64,000 bases of DNA from Janibacter sp. HTCC2649 (GTDB taxonomy: Bacteria; Actinomycetota; Actinomycetes; Actinomycetales; Dermatophilaceae). Both the position numbers and the translations under genes were made by a program. The stretch spans positions 930,001-994,000 of the forward strand of contig NZ_CH672413.1 in NCBI RefSeq assembly GCF_000152705.1, read 5' to 3'. The notes beneath the pieces were generated by a model. That model was not told where the DNA came from. It worked only from the letters and a program-made list of their open reading frames with translations, and searched no databases. Each line of letters begins with the position of its first letter. The stretch's first letter is position 1. Shown here in pieces: positions 9,689 to 19,543 of the stretch.

Positions 9689-10816
9689 TCAGCGGGCGAG
9701 GAACGCCTTGCGCGCGGCGACGCAGATGTCGGGCTGGTCGCAGAAGACGCCGTCGACACCGGCCTCGAAGAAGCGGGTCACCTCGTCACCCATGCGGCCA
9801 TACGTCGCCGGGTTGGTTCCGATCCGGTAGTCCACGGGAAGGAACGAGTTCTCGGCGCGGAAGGTCCACGGCGTGACGTCGAGCCCGACCTTGTGCGCGT
9901 CGGCGACGAGGCTGGTCGGTGTGCCGAGCGTCCCGTCGGCCTTGCGCGGGATGACGCGCGCCTTGTCGACACCGAGACCGTCGATGTCCTTGTCGAGCGA
10001 CTTCAGACTGGCCGGCGTGAGGAGGTCGGTGTAGGTGCGCGGGTCCCCCTGGTCCTCGAGGTCGAACGGCCGGCCGCTCGCGCTGACGAGGAACACGAGG
10101 TTGGCCTTGTAGCCGAGCTCGTTGTCGAGACGGACCAGCGGGGTGAGCTCGAAGCTCTGCACCCACAGTGCGGCGTTCGGACGGTTGAGACCGTGCGTGC
10201 GAAGGGCCGTCATGAGGGCGACCTCGGGGTCGAGACCCGCCTCGTGCATGAAGGTCGAGTGCTTGATCTCGGGGATGACGCCGACCGTGCGACCGGTCTG
10301 GGTGCTGAGCTCCTCGCGCAGGGCGAGCACCTCCTCCAGGGTCGGCACCTCGAACTGACCGTCGTAGCTCGCGCTCTCGGGGCGCAGGGCAGGGATGCGC
10401 TCCTTCGCGCGCAGCGTCTTGAGCTCGGCGAGGGTGAAGTCCTCCACCCACCAGCCGGTGGTCGCCTTGCCATCGAGCGACTTGGTGACCTTGCGGTCGG
10501 CGAACTCGGGGTGGGTCGCGACGTCGGTCGTTCCGCCGATCTCCGGCTCGTGACGGTCGACGAGAACGCCGTCCTTGGTCATGACGAGGTCCGGCTCGAT
10601 GTAGTCCGCCCCGAGCTGCACCGCCAGCCGGTAGGCCGCGAGCGTGTGCTCGGGCCGATACCCCGAGGCTCCGCGGTGAGCGTGGACGAGCGGGGTCGCA
10701 AACTTCGCAAGGCCGTTGGACGCAGGCGGTGCGTCGGCCTGCGCACCAGAGGTCAGGGCCACCGAAGAAAGGGCCAGACCGGTTGCCACGGACAGAGCTA
10801 CCAGAGATCGCTTCAT
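9689..10816 (-). CDS. secreted glycerophosphodiester phosphodiesterase
   Basis: 375 residues from the ATG at 10816; longer upstream readings are rejected because MKRSLVALSVATGLALSSVA is a clear signal peptide start. The mature protein begins near residue 28 and shows the GDPD motifs HAHRGASGYRPEHT (first catalytic His and Arg) and EPDLVMTKDGVLVDRHE (metal-binding Glu/Asp and second His). It should hydrolyse glycerophosphodiesters to glycerol-3-phosphate outside the cell, supplying phosphate and glycerol. The length fits the long secreted (GlpQ-like) type. It is divergent from argG, with 134 bases between. Confidence 0.93.
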   Translation of the reverse strand: MKRSLVALSVATGLALSSVALTSGAQADAPPASNGLAKFATPLVHAHRGASGYRPEHTLAAYRLAVQLGADYIEPDLVMTKDGVLVDRHEPEIGGTTDVATHPEFADRKVTKSLDGKATTGWWVEDFTLAELKTLRAKERIPALRPESASYDGQFEVPTLEEVLALREELSTQTGRTVGVIPEIKHSTFMHEAGLDPEVALMTALRTHGLNRPNAALWVQSFELTPLVRLDNELGYKANLVFLVSASGRPFDLEDQGDPRTYTDLLTPASLKSLDKDIDGLGVDKARVIPRKADGTLGTPTSLVADAHKVGLDVTPWTFRAENSFLPVDYRIGTNPATYGRMGDEVTRFFEAGVDGVFCDQPDICVAARKAFLAR

Positions 10817-10915
10817 GCCCTTCAACGTAGGGCGGTGCCGGTCACACCGCCTGTCGAGGAGATGGACCGGAGGTGACCAGCCCCGAACACCTGGGCACCC
10901 GGCATACTCACGCAT

Positions 10916-12378
<1,463 letters not shown>

Positions 12379-12382
12379 CACC

Positions 12383-12438
12383 CCCGCCTTGTGTGCCTGA
12401 CAACGGGAAATTCCTCGTTCTCAGGCACACGAGGCGGG
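12383..12438. terminator. hairpin terminator after argG
   Basis: Inverted repeat with 23-base arms (12383-12405 and 12416-12438, one G-U pair and one mismatch) around GTGTGCCTGA, starting 5 bases after the argG stop. The design (CTTGTGTGCC...) resembles the TTCGTGCCC palindrome family but is divergent. Confidence 0.75.
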
Positions 12439-12457
12439 TGGGGTGGATGCTGGCGGG

Positions 12458-12727
12458 ATGGACGGACGACGCCTTCTCGAGCGAGTGGTTGCGACCCTCG
12501 GCGTGCTGGGACTGGTCGCCGCCCTGCCGTTCTACGTGTCATCCGGACTGGTCGCTCCCCTGTGGGCCATCGTCGTCCTGCTGCTGATCTGGGCGGTGCT
12601 CGCAGTGTGCTCGGTCCGCTGGTTCACCCGGCGGCCGTGGGTCGTCCTGCTGCTTCCCTTCATCGCGGCGGCGGTGTGGTTCGCCACGATCACCTTCGGC
12701 GAACAGGTCCTCGACTGGCAGGCCTGA
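12458..12727 (+). CDS. small two-to-three-helix membrane protein
   Basis: 89 residues from ATG 12458 (a GTG five codons upstream is possible). The sequence is almost wholly hydrophobic, with segments at about residues 9-28 (VVATLGVLGLVAALPFYVSS), 30-53 (LVAPLWAIVVLLLIWAVLAV) and 61-82 (WVVLLLPFIAAAVWFATITF). I do not recognise a family; such small membrane proteins are common in actinobacteria. It lies between the argG terminator and fasR. Nothing in the sequence gives a function. Confidence 0.6.
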   Translation: MDGRRLLERVVATLGVLGLVAALPFYVSSGLVAPLWAIVVLLLIWAVLAVCSVRWFTRRPWVVLLLPFIAAAVWFATITFGEQVLDWQA

Positions 12728-12751
12728 GGGCGCACACCGCGAGACGATCGC

Positions 12752-12779
12752 GTATGCCGTGTGGTTGTGCACGGCATAC
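12752..12779. promoter_or_regulatory. perfect inverted repeat upstream of fasR
   Basis: GTATGCCGTG (12752-12761) and CACGGCATAC (12770-12779) form a perfect 10-bp inverted repeat with an 8-base spacer. It covers the expected -35 region of the fasR promoter (-10 TAGACT at 12783-12788), so it could be an operator; it could equally be a weak hairpin ending the upstream small gene. It uses two copies of the window-wide octamer. Confidence 0.55.
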
Positions 12780-12782
12780 AAA

Positions 12783-12795
12783 TAGACTTCCAGCG
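12783..12795 (+). promoter_or_regulatory. -10 box of fasR, leaderless type
   Basis: TAGACT at 12783-12788 fits the actinobacterial TAnnnT -10 pattern and lies 6 bases before the fasR GTG at 12795, predicting a leaderless transcript. No Shine-Dalgarno sequence is present. Confidence 0.5.
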
Positions 12796-14009
12796 TGGCC
12801 ACCTCGAAAAGCCGACCTTCGGCAGCGACCCGTCGTCGGGTCGAACGCACCGCCGGAGATCTCGGCGCGGCGGCTGTGCAGCAGATGGAGAGCGACCACG
12901 AGTGGTATCGCGCCCTGCCCGCCGAAGAACGCTCGTGGGTCGGGCTCGTCGCCCAGGCCGGCATCAAGTCGTTCATCGAGTGGTTCAGCGGCAGCCAGGA
13001 CCACGCCCACGTCACCGCCGATGTCTTCGGCACGGCCCCGCGTGAGCTGACTCGCTCGATCAGCCTCGGCCAGACCCTCGACCTCATGCGCACCGTCGTC
13101 GACGTCGTCGAGCGCGAGTCGATGCACCTGGCATCCAGGGGCGATGAGACCAAGGTGCGCGAGGCCGTGCTGCGCTACAGCCGTGAGATCGCCTTCTCCG
13201 TCGCCGAGGTCTACGCCCACGCGGCCGAGGCGCGCGGCGCGTGGGACGCCCGACTCGAAGCCCTCGTCGTCGACGCGGTCATCCGTGGCGAAGCCGACGA
13301 CTCCATGCAGTCGCGAGCGTCGGCACTTGGCTGGGGCACGACGACCGACGTGTGCGTCATCGTCGGATCCACCCCTGGCACAGGCACGGCACGAGTGGTC
13401 GACGAGCTGCACCGCGGCGCCAAACGACATGGCGTGGAGGTGCTCGTCGCCATCCACGGCCGCCGGATCGTCAGCATCGTCGGCCGTGTCACGGACGCCC
13501 TCACCACCGCGTCCCACCTCGCCGAACACTTCGGCGAGGGTCCGATCGTCGTGGGTCCCGTTGTCCCGCACCTGTATGCCGCGGGGCGCAGCGCGCGTGC
13601 CGCGCTCTCCGGTCACACCGCGGCTCCTGCCTGGCCCACCGCCCCTCGTCCGGTCCGCAGTGACGACCTCCTGGCGGAGCGGGCCCTGCTCGGCGACCTG
13701 CCCGCTCGCGCCGCTCTGGTGTCGAGTGTCTATGCGCCCCTGTCGGCCAGCGGCGGCGGCAATCTCCTCGAGACCGCAGCTGCCTATCTCGATGGCGGGC
13801 TCGGGCTCGAGGGCACGTCGCGCGCGCTCTTCGTCCACACCAACACCGTGCGCTATCGGCTCGGCAAGATCGCCGACACCATCGGCTACGACCTCACCGA
13901 CCCGCACGACGCGCAGACGGTGCGCCTCGCTCTCGCCTACGGGCGAGTAGCCCCGGAACCGTCCGGTCGGCTCACGCGTGGAACCGGGACCGCCGCGCTC
14001 GAGTTGTAG
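12795..14009 (+). CDS. fasR: fatty acid biosynthesis regulator FasR (PucR-type)
   Basis: 404-residue transcription factor. The C-terminal PucR-type helix-turn-helix is clear (about residues 335-390: LLETAAAYLDGGLGLEGTSR, then VHTNTVRYRLGKIADTIGYD). The central part (about 155-300) resembles the GGDEF-like linker of PucR regulators. Its place directly upstream of fabD-fabH-acpP-fabF is the one described for Streptomyces FasR, the activator of that operon, so the name rests on both domain and context. The GTG start is leaderless. The stop codon lies inside a 13-bp palindrome in the gap before fabD. Confidence 0.9.
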   Translation: MATSKSRPSAATRRRVERTAGDLGAAAVQQMESDHEWYRALPAEERSWVGLVAQAGIKSFIEWFSGSQDHAHVTADVFGTAPRELTRSISLGQTLDLMRTVVDVVERESMHLASRGDETKVREAVLRYSREIAFSVAEVYAHAAEARGAWDARLEALVVDAVIRGEADDSMQSRASALGWGTTTDVCVIVGSTPGTGTARVVDELHRGAKRHGVEVLVAIHGRRIVSIVGRVTDALTTASHLAEHFGEGPIVVGPVVPHLYAAGRSARAALSGHTAAPAWPTAPRPVRSDDLLAERALLGDLPARAALVSSVYAPLSASGGGNLLETAAAYLDGGLGLEGTSRALFVHTNTVRYRLGKIADTIGYDLTDPHDAQTVRLALAYGRVAPEPSGRLTRGTGTAALEL

Positions 14010-14035
14010 GAAACCTACAGATCTCGGGCCCGAGA
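14006..14035. promoter_or_regulatory. two adjacent palindromes between fasR and fabD (candidate operator)
   Basis: GTAGGAAACCTAC (14006-14018, overlapping the fasR stop codon) and TCTCGGGCCCGAGA (14022-14035) are perfect palindromes separated by 3 bases, ending 53 bases before the fabD start. Placement fits an operator for FasR or another lipid regulator controlling the fab operon. No experimental motif is matched. Confidence 0.5.
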
Positions 14036-14087
14036 ATCGTTGCTGCCCGTTGCTCCTCGAGCACCCGACGACGGCCACTCTGAAGAG

Positions 14088-15266
14088 GTGCTTGTCGTCG
14101 TCTGCCCTGGACAGGGCTCCCAGTCCCCCGGCTTCCTCACCCCTTGGCTCGACATCCCCGGTCTGCGCGAGCGGATGGGGTGGCTCTCCGCCGTCGCAGG
14201 CATCGATCTCGTCAAACACGGGACCGAGTCCGACGAGGAGACGATCAAGGACACGGCAGTCGCCCAGCCCCTCATCGTCGCGTCGGGACTCGTCTCGCTG
14301 CTGGCGCTGTTCCAGCACCCGGCAGACGGCTTCCGACTCGTCGGCGCCGGTGCGGGCCACTCCGTCGGTGAGATCACGGCCGCCGCAGCCGGTGGTGTGA
14401 TCTCGGCCGAGCAGGCGATGGTCTTCGTGCGTGAGCGTGGCAATGCCATGGCCGCCGCGAGCGCCGTGCAGCCCACCGGGATGAGCGCCGTCATGGGTGG
14501 CGACCCCGATGAGGTCATCGCCGCGATCGAGCGCCACGGACTCACCCCCGCCAACATCAACGGCGCTGGCCAGGTCGTCGCCGCCGGCACGATGGAGCAG
14601 CTCGCTGCCCTCGCCGCTGACCCGCCGGCCAAGACCCGGGTCATCGCGCTCAAGGTCGCCGGCGCGTTCCACACTGAGCACATGGCCCCGGCCGTCAACG
14701 TGCTGGCTGGCTACGCCAAGGCGATGTCGACCCACGACGCCCGCGTGCCCCTCGTCTCCAACCGCGACGGCGCCGTCGTCCACAGCGGGCGCGAGGTGCT
14801 CGGCCGGCTCGTCAGCCAGGTGAGCAACCCGGTGCGCTGGGACCTCACGATGCAGACCTTCAAGGAGCTCGGCGTCACCGGGATCATCGAGATCCCGCCC
14901 GCGGGGACTCTGGCCGGTCTGGCCAAGCGCGCCCTCAAGGACGTCGAGATCCTCGCGCTCAAGTCGCCGGACGACCTTGAGCAGGCCCACCGCATGGTCA
15001 AGGAGCACGCCGTCTCGACGGGCGTCGCCCAGGACCCGACGTGGCGCCTCGTCATCAGCCCCGCCAAGGGCATGGTCTCGTTCACGGCGACCGAGCTCGG
15101 CACCGCCGTCGAGGCCGGGAGCGTCATCGCCACGGTGGGCACGCTGCGTGACTCCTACGACGTCGTCGCACCCCACGGCGGCCGCATCGTCGAGTGGCTC
15201 GTCGAGGACGGCGACCCCGTCTCCCCCGGCCAACCGATCCTTCGCCTGCACCCCCAGGAAGGCTGA
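14088..15266 (+). CDS. fabD: malonyl-CoA:ACP transacylase with C-terminal biotinyl/lipoyl-like domain
   Basis: 392 residues; loads malonyl groups from CoA onto acyl carrier protein for type II fatty acid synthesis. The N-terminus (VLVVVCPGQGSQSPGFLTPW) fixes the GTG start at 14088. The catalytic Ser92 is in GHSVGE, and the second catalytic His is in GAFHT. The usual FabD ends near residue 310; here about 75 extra residues follow (about 315-392), with SPAKGMVSF and APHGGRIVEWLVEDGD, the shape of a biotinyl/lipoyl hammerhead domain. The modifiable lysine is missing (TLRDSYD where MKM would be), so the domain is probably structural or binding. The gene is 5 bases upstream of fabH. Confidence 0.93.
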   Translation: MLVVVCPGQGSQSPGFLTPWLDIPGLRERMGWLSAVAGIDLVKHGTESDEETIKDTAVAQPLIVASGLVSLLALFQHPADGFRLVGAGAGHSVGEITAAAAGGVISAEQAMVFVRERGNAMAAASAVQPTGMSAVMGGDPDEVIAAIERHGLTPANINGAGQVVAAGTMEQLAALAADPPAKTRVIALKVAGAFHTEHMAPAVNVLAGYAKAMSTHDARVPLVSNRDGAVVHSGREVLGRLVSQVSNPVRWDLTMQTFKELGVTGIIEIPPAGTLAGLAKRALKDVEILALKSPDDLEQAHRMVKEHAVSTGVAQDPTWRLVISPAKGMVSFTATELGTAVEAGSVIATVGTLRDSYDVVAPHGGRIVEWLVEDGDPVSPGQPILRLHPQEG

Positions 15267-15271
15267 GCCAG

Positions 15272-16273
15272 ATGGCCCCAGTCATCGCCTCCACCACGGG
15301 GGCAGCCCACACGCGCATCTCCGGGATCGGCGCCTACCGCCCACGGCGCATCGTCCCCAACTCCGAGATCGTCGACGCGATCGACTCCTCGGACGAGTGG
15401 ATCCAGGAGCGCTCCGGCATCAAGACCCGCTATCGCGCCGGCGACGGTGAGAGCGTCATCGAGATGTCCGAGGCGGCCTCGCGTGGCGCCCTGGAGATGG
15501 CTGGTCTGGAGCCCACCGACATCGACGCCGTCATCCTCGCGACGGTGACCCACCCGTACCAAACCCCCGCTGCCGCACCGGCGCTCGCGCACCTCATGGG
15601 CATGAGCAACCCGGCCGCCTTCGACATCTCGGCTGCCTGCGCGGGCTACTGCCACGGCATCTCGTTGGCCCACGACATGGTTCGAGGCGGCAGCGCCCGC
15701 AACGTCCTCGTCGTCGGAGTCGAGCGTCTCTCCGACTTCACCAGCCCGACCGACCGCGGCACCGCCTTCATCTTCGGTGACGGCGCCGGCGCCGCGATCG
15801 TCTCCCCGTCCGACACTCCGGCCATCGGGCCGACGGTGTGGGGCTCCGAGGGCGACAAGTGGGACGTCATCGCCCAGAACGACAGCTGGGTCGACGTGCG
15901 CGACCACGACCTCGGCTGGCCCACGATCGGCATGAAGGGCCAGAGCGTCTTCCGTTGGGCCGTGTGGGGCATGGCCCCCGTGGCGCAGAAGGCCCTCGAC
16001 GCCGCCGGTGTCACGGTCGACCAGCTCGACGCCTTCATCCCGCACCAGGCGAACAACCGCATCATCGACGCGATGTGCAAGCAGCTCAAGATGCCCGAGC
16101 ACGTTGCCGTCGCCCGCGATGTCATCGACTCCGCCAACACGTCGGCCGCCTCTGTGCCGCTCGCCACCGAGCGGCTGCTGCGCGAGGGCCTTGCCCCTCG
16201 CGGTGGCCTGGCCCTGCAGATCGGCTTCGGGGCAGGCCTCGTGTATGCCGCGCAGGTCGTCGTCCTGCCCTAG
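15272..16273 (+). CDS. fabH: 3-oxoacyl-ACP synthase III
   Basis: 333 residues; condenses an acyl-CoA primer with malonyl-ACP to start fatty acid chains. The catalytic triad is visible: Cys in SAACAGYCHG, His in PHQANNRII and Asn in DSANTSAASVP. The ATG at 15272 is 5 bases after the fabD stop, so the two are in one operon; a longer in-frame upstream reading overlaps fabD and is rejected. In actinobacteria FabH usually prefers branched primers, fitting an iso/anteiso membrane, but substrate choice cannot be read here. It is followed by acpP after 103 bases. Confidence 0.96.
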   Translation: MAPVIASTTGAAHTRISGIGAYRPRRIVPNSEIVDAIDSSDEWIQERSGIKTRYRAGDGESVIEMSEAASRGALEMAGLEPTDIDAVILATVTHPYQTPAAAPALAHLMGMSNPAAFDISAACAGYCHGISLAHDMVRGGSARNVLVVGVERLSDFTSPTDRGTAFIFGDGAGAAIVSPSDTPAIGPTVWGSEGDKWDVIAQNDSWVDVRDHDLGWPTIGMKGQSVFRWAVWGMAPVAQKALDAAGVTVDQLDAFIPHQANNRIIDAMCKQLKMPEHVAVARDVIDSANTSAASVPLATERLLREGLAPRGGLALQIGFGAGLVYAAQVVVLP

Positions 16274-16376
16274 AGACTCCCGCGGTCCGCGGGTCATCAC
16301 GGACCACAACGCACCACCCAGCAACACCCCAGAGCGTCCGCAACCGGCGGACCCGAACCATGAAGGAGCAGGACAC

Positions 16377-16625
16377 ATGGCTCAGAGCGAGCAGGAGATC
16401 CTCGCGGGTCTCGCAGAGATCGTCAACGAGGAGACCGGCCTCGACCCCGAGACCGTCCAGAGTGACAAGGCGTTCACGGACGACCTCGACATCGACTCGC
16501 TGTCGATGATGACGATCGTCGTCAACGCCGAGGAGAAGTTCGGCGTGCGCATCCCCGACGACGAGGTCAAGAACCTCCGCACCGTCGGCGACGCCGTCAC
16601 GTTCATCAAGAACAGCCAGAGCTGA
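16377..16625 (+). CDS. acpP: acyl carrier protein
   Basis: 82-residue acidic protein with the phosphopantetheine-attachment serine in DLDIDSLSMMTIVV (about residue 42). It carries growing acyl chains between FabD, FabH and FabF, whose genes flank it. ATG 16377 is preceded by AAGGAG at ideal spacing, a stronger site than its neighbours have, as expected for a gene needed in excess. A 14-bp perfect hairpin follows 15 bases after the stop. Confidence 0.97.
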   Translation: MAQSEQEILAGLAEIVNEETGLDPETVQSDKAFTDDLDIDSLSMMTIVVNAEEKFGVRIPDDEVKNLRTVGDAVTFIKNSQS

Positions 16626-16640
16626 ACCAGCTGATCCGTC

Positions 16641-16671
16641 GGCGCCGCCCCCACCTCGTGGGGGCGGCGCC
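16641..16671 (+). terminator. strong hairpin between acpP and fabF
   Basis: GGCGCCGCCCCCAC (16641-16654) and its exact complement (16658-16671) enclose a 3-base CTC loop. With no T-tract and fabF 34 bases downstream, it is likely a partial terminator or an mRNA-stabilising hairpin that keeps acpP transcripts above those of fabF. Confidence 0.7.
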
Positions 16672-16704
16672 GGGACACCACCCCCACGCCAAGGAGTCAT
16701 CGAC

Positions 16705-17949
16705 ATGAGCACCGAACGTCGCGTCGTCGTCACGGGTCTCGGAGCCACCACCCCGCTCGGCGGGACGATCACCCAGACGTGGGAAGCGATCCTCGCCGGC
16801 ACGTCGGGTGCCCGGCCGCTGACCCAGGAGTGGGTGGCGGAGTACGAACTGCCCGTCACGTTCGCCGCCTCGATCCACACCTCTCCCGAGGAGGTGCTGA
16901 CGAAGGTCGAGTGCCGCCGCATGGACCTGAGCGCGCAGTACGCCATGGTCGCCTCCCGCGAGGCGTGGGCCGACGCCGGCGCCCCCGAGGTCGACCCCGA
17001 GCGCTTCATGGTCGCCATCGGCACCGGCATGGGCGGTGTCACCACGCTCCTGGGCCAGTGGGACAACCTGCGTGAGAAGGGCGTTCGCCGCGTCTTCCCC
17101 CTGACCGTCCCGATGATCATGCCCAACAGCAGCAGCGGCAACGTCTCGCTCGCGCTCGGAGCCAGGGCTGGCGCCCACACCGCCGTCTCGGCCTGTGCGT
17201 CCGGCGCCGAGTCGATGGCCCTGGCCATGGACCAGATCCGCCTGGGTCGCGCTGACATCGTCATCGCCGGCGGCACCGAAGCCGCCATCCACCCGCTTCC
17301 CTTCGCTGGCTTCTCGCAGATGCAGGCGCTCTCCAAGCGCAACGACGATCCGACCGCGGCATCCCGCCCCTATGACACGGGCCGTGACGGCTTCGTCATG
17401 GGTGAGGGCGCAGGCGTCATCGTCCTCGAGTCAGAAGAGCACGCCAAGGCCCGCGGGGCGCGGATCTACGCCGAACTCAGCGCGGCCGGGATCTCCTCCG
17501 ACGCCTACCACATCAGCGCCCCGGAACCCGAGGGCGCCGGTGCCTCGCGAGCCATGCGCGAAGCGGTCGAGCGCGCCGGGCTCACCCCCAAGGACATCGT
17601 GCACATCAACGCGCACGCGACGTCGACCCCGGTCGGTGACATCGCGGAGGCCAACGCCATCCGCCGCGCCTTCGGTGACGACACCGACGGCATGTGCGTG
17701 AGTGGGACGAAGTCGATGACCGGCCACCTCCTTGGTGCCGCTGGCGCTCTCGAGGCCCTGTTCACCATCCTCTCGGTGCACCACCGCATCGCGCCCGCCA
17801 CGATCAACATCGAGAACCTCGACCCCGAGATCCACCTCGATGTCGTCCGGGGCGAGCACCGCAAGCTCCCTGACGGTGACATCGCCGCGCTCAACAACTC
17901 CTTCGGCTTCGGCGGTCACAACGTGGCCCTCACCGTGAAGAGCGTCTGA
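16705..17949 (+). CDS. fabF: 3-oxoacyl-ACP synthase II
   Basis: 414 residues; elongating ketosynthase of type II fatty acid synthesis. The Cys-His-His catalytic set is visible: Cys in VSACASGAES, His in NAHATSTPVGD and His in GHLLGAAGALE. The ATG at 16705 follows AAGGAG. The stop codon overlaps the next start by one base (TGATG), coupling it to the carboxyltransferase that makes its malonyl donor. The gene order fabD-fabH-acpP-fabF is that of the Streptomyces fab operon. Confidence 0.97.
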   Translation: MSTERRVVVTGLGATTPLGGTITQTWEAILAGTSGARPLTQEWVAEYELPVTFAASIHTSPEEVLTKVECRRMDLSAQYAMVASREAWADAGAPEVDPERFMVAIGTGMGGVTTLLGQWDNLREKGVRRVFPLTVPMIMPNSSSGNVSLALGARAGAHTAVSACASGAESMALAMDQIRLGRADIVIAGGTEAAIHPLPFAGFSQMQALSKRNDDPTAASRPYDTGRDGFVMGEGAGVIVLESEEHAKARGARIYAELSAAGISSDAYHISAPEPEGAGASRAMREAVERAGLTPKDIVHINAHATSTPVGDIAEANAIRRAFGDDTDGMCVSGTKSMTGHLLGAAGALEALFTILSVHHRIAPATINIENLDPEIHLDVVRGEHRKLPDGDIAALNNSFGFGGHNVALTVKSV

Positions 17950-19397
17950 TGGCGCGCCAGCCCAACGAGTCCTCCGCGAGCGCGTCTGCAGCGACGAAGA
18001 CCAAGCCGGACCGGGCGACCGACCCGCGCAACCCGCGGCTGCGACTCGAGGCCTTCTTCGACGACGGCTCGGTCGAGCTGATCACGCCCGAGGACGACTC
18101 GGGCATGCTCGCCGCCGTCGGCACGTGCCAGGGCGTGCGCGCTGTCGCCTTCTGCTCCGACGCCACGATCATGGGTGGCGCCATGGGCGTCGCCGGCTGC
18201 AAGGTCGTCGTGGCGGCGTACGAACGAGCGTTGGCGGACGGCATACCCGTCGTCGGCATCTGGCACTCCGGAGGCGCACGCCTGCCCGAAGGTGTCGTGA
18301 GCCTGCACGCCGTCGGGCTGGTCTTCGCGATCATGACCCGCGCGTCGGGCAAGATCCCGCAGATCTCTGTCGTCATCGGCGCCGCCGCCGGTGGCGCCGC
18401 CTACGGTCCCGCGTTGACCGACATCGTCATCCTGGCTCCGGACGGCCGCATCTTCGTCACCGGCCCAGATGTCGTCCGCTCGGTCACGGGTGAGAACGTC
18501 GATGCCCTGCGCCTCGGCGGACCCGAGCCGCACGGTCGTCGCAGCGGTGTGGTCCACGTCGTCACCGACTCCACCGAGCAGGCCTACGAGCGCGGCCGCC
18601 AGCTGTGCTCGTTGCTCGCCGACCAGGGCACGCTCGACGTGTCCAAGGTCGAGGACTTCGACCTCGAGGCGACCTTCCCCGAGTCGGCCAAGCGCGCCTA
18701 CGACGTGCACCCGGTCGTGGACAACGTCCTCGACAAGGGCGCCGATTCCATTGAGCTGCACCCGCGTTGGGCTCCCAACATCGTCACGCAGCTCGGCCGC
18801 TTCGGTGGTCGCACGGTGGGTGTCATCGCCAACAACCCGATGCGCCTCGGTGGCTGCCTCGACTCCCCCTCGGCCGAGAAGGCCGCTCGCTTCGTGCGCA
18901 TGTGCGACGCGTTCGGGGTGCCGCTCATCGTCCTCGTCGACGTCCCCGGCTACCTTCCCGGCGTCGGCCAGGAGTGGGACGGCGTCGTGCGTCGTGGGGC
19001 CAAGCTGCTGCACGCGTTCGCCGAGGCCGTCGTGCCCCGCGTGACACTCGTGACGCGCAAGACCTACGGCGGCGCGTACATCGCCATGAACGCCCGCTCA
19101 CTCGGAGCCACCAAGGTCTTCGCGTGGCCCACCGCTCACGTGGCGGTCATGGGGTCCGTGGCTGCCATCCGGATCCTGCACCGTCGTCGCCTCGCCGAGG
19201 TCGATGACGCCGATCGCGCGGCGGTCGAGCAGCAGCTCGCCGAGGAGCACGACGCCCTGTCCGGTGGTCTGGCGCGCGCGGTCGAGATCGGGGTCGTCGA
19301 CGAGATCGTCGAGCCCAACGTGACTCGATCGGCCCTGGCTCGGGCCATCTCCGAGGCGCCCCAACGCCGAGGGAACCACGGCAACATTCCCCTGTGA
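17949..19397 (+). CDS. accD: acyl-CoA carboxylase beta (carboxyltransferase) subunit
   Basis: 482-residue carboxyltransferase subunit. It contains the two crotonase-fold halves of acetyl-/propionyl-CoA carboxylases: GAAAGGAAYGPALTDIVIL in the first half for CoA, and VPGYLPGVGQEWDGVVRRGA plus GGAYIAMNARSLGATKVFAW in the second for carboxybiotin. Length and place after fabF match mycobacterial AccD6 and similar proteins. With a biotinylated alpha subunit encoded elsewhere, it should make malonyl-CoA for the upstream fab enzymes. It overlaps fabF by one base and ends at a strong bidirectional terminator. Confidence 0.93.
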   Translation: MARQPNESSASASAATKTKPDRATDPRNPRLRLEAFFDDGSVELITPEDDSGMLAAVGTCQGVRAVAFCSDATIMGGAMGVAGCKVVVAAYERALADGIPVVGIWHSGGARLPEGVVSLHAVGLVFAIMTRASGKIPQISVVIGAAAGGAAYGPALTDIVILAPDGRIFVTGPDVVRSVTGENVDALRLGGPEPHGRRSGVVHVVTDSTEQAYERGRQLCSLLADQGTLDVSKVEDFDLEATFPESAKRAYDVHPVVDNVLDKGADSIELHPRWAPNIVTQLGRFGGRTVGVIANNPMRLGGCLDSPSAEKAARFVRMCDAFGVPLIVLVDVPGYLPGVGQEWDGVVRRGAKLLHAFAEAVVPRVTLVTRKTYGGAYIAMNARSLGATKVFAWPTAHVAVMGSVAAIRILHRRRLAEVDDADRAAVEQQLAEEHDALSGGLARAVEIGVVDEIVEPNVTRSALARAISEAPQRRGNHGNIPL

Positions 19398-19471
19398 TTT
19401 CCTCGCAGGCTCGGATCTCCCCGGAGGACCCCGCCCTGTAACCGGCATACCCCACTGCTTGTTCAGGCAAG

Positions 19472-19510
19472 CGAGAGGCCCGCTCCCCCTGTACGGGAGC
19501 GGGCCTCTCG
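19472..19510. terminator. bidirectional terminator between accD and DUF3145
   Basis: Perfect 16-bp stem (arms 19472-19487 and 19495-19510, core GAGGCCCGCTCCC) with a 7-base loop, in the gap between two convergent genes. Confidence 0.9.
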
Positions 19511-19543
19511 ACGCCGTGGTGGTGACGTGACGCAGTCGGCGTG

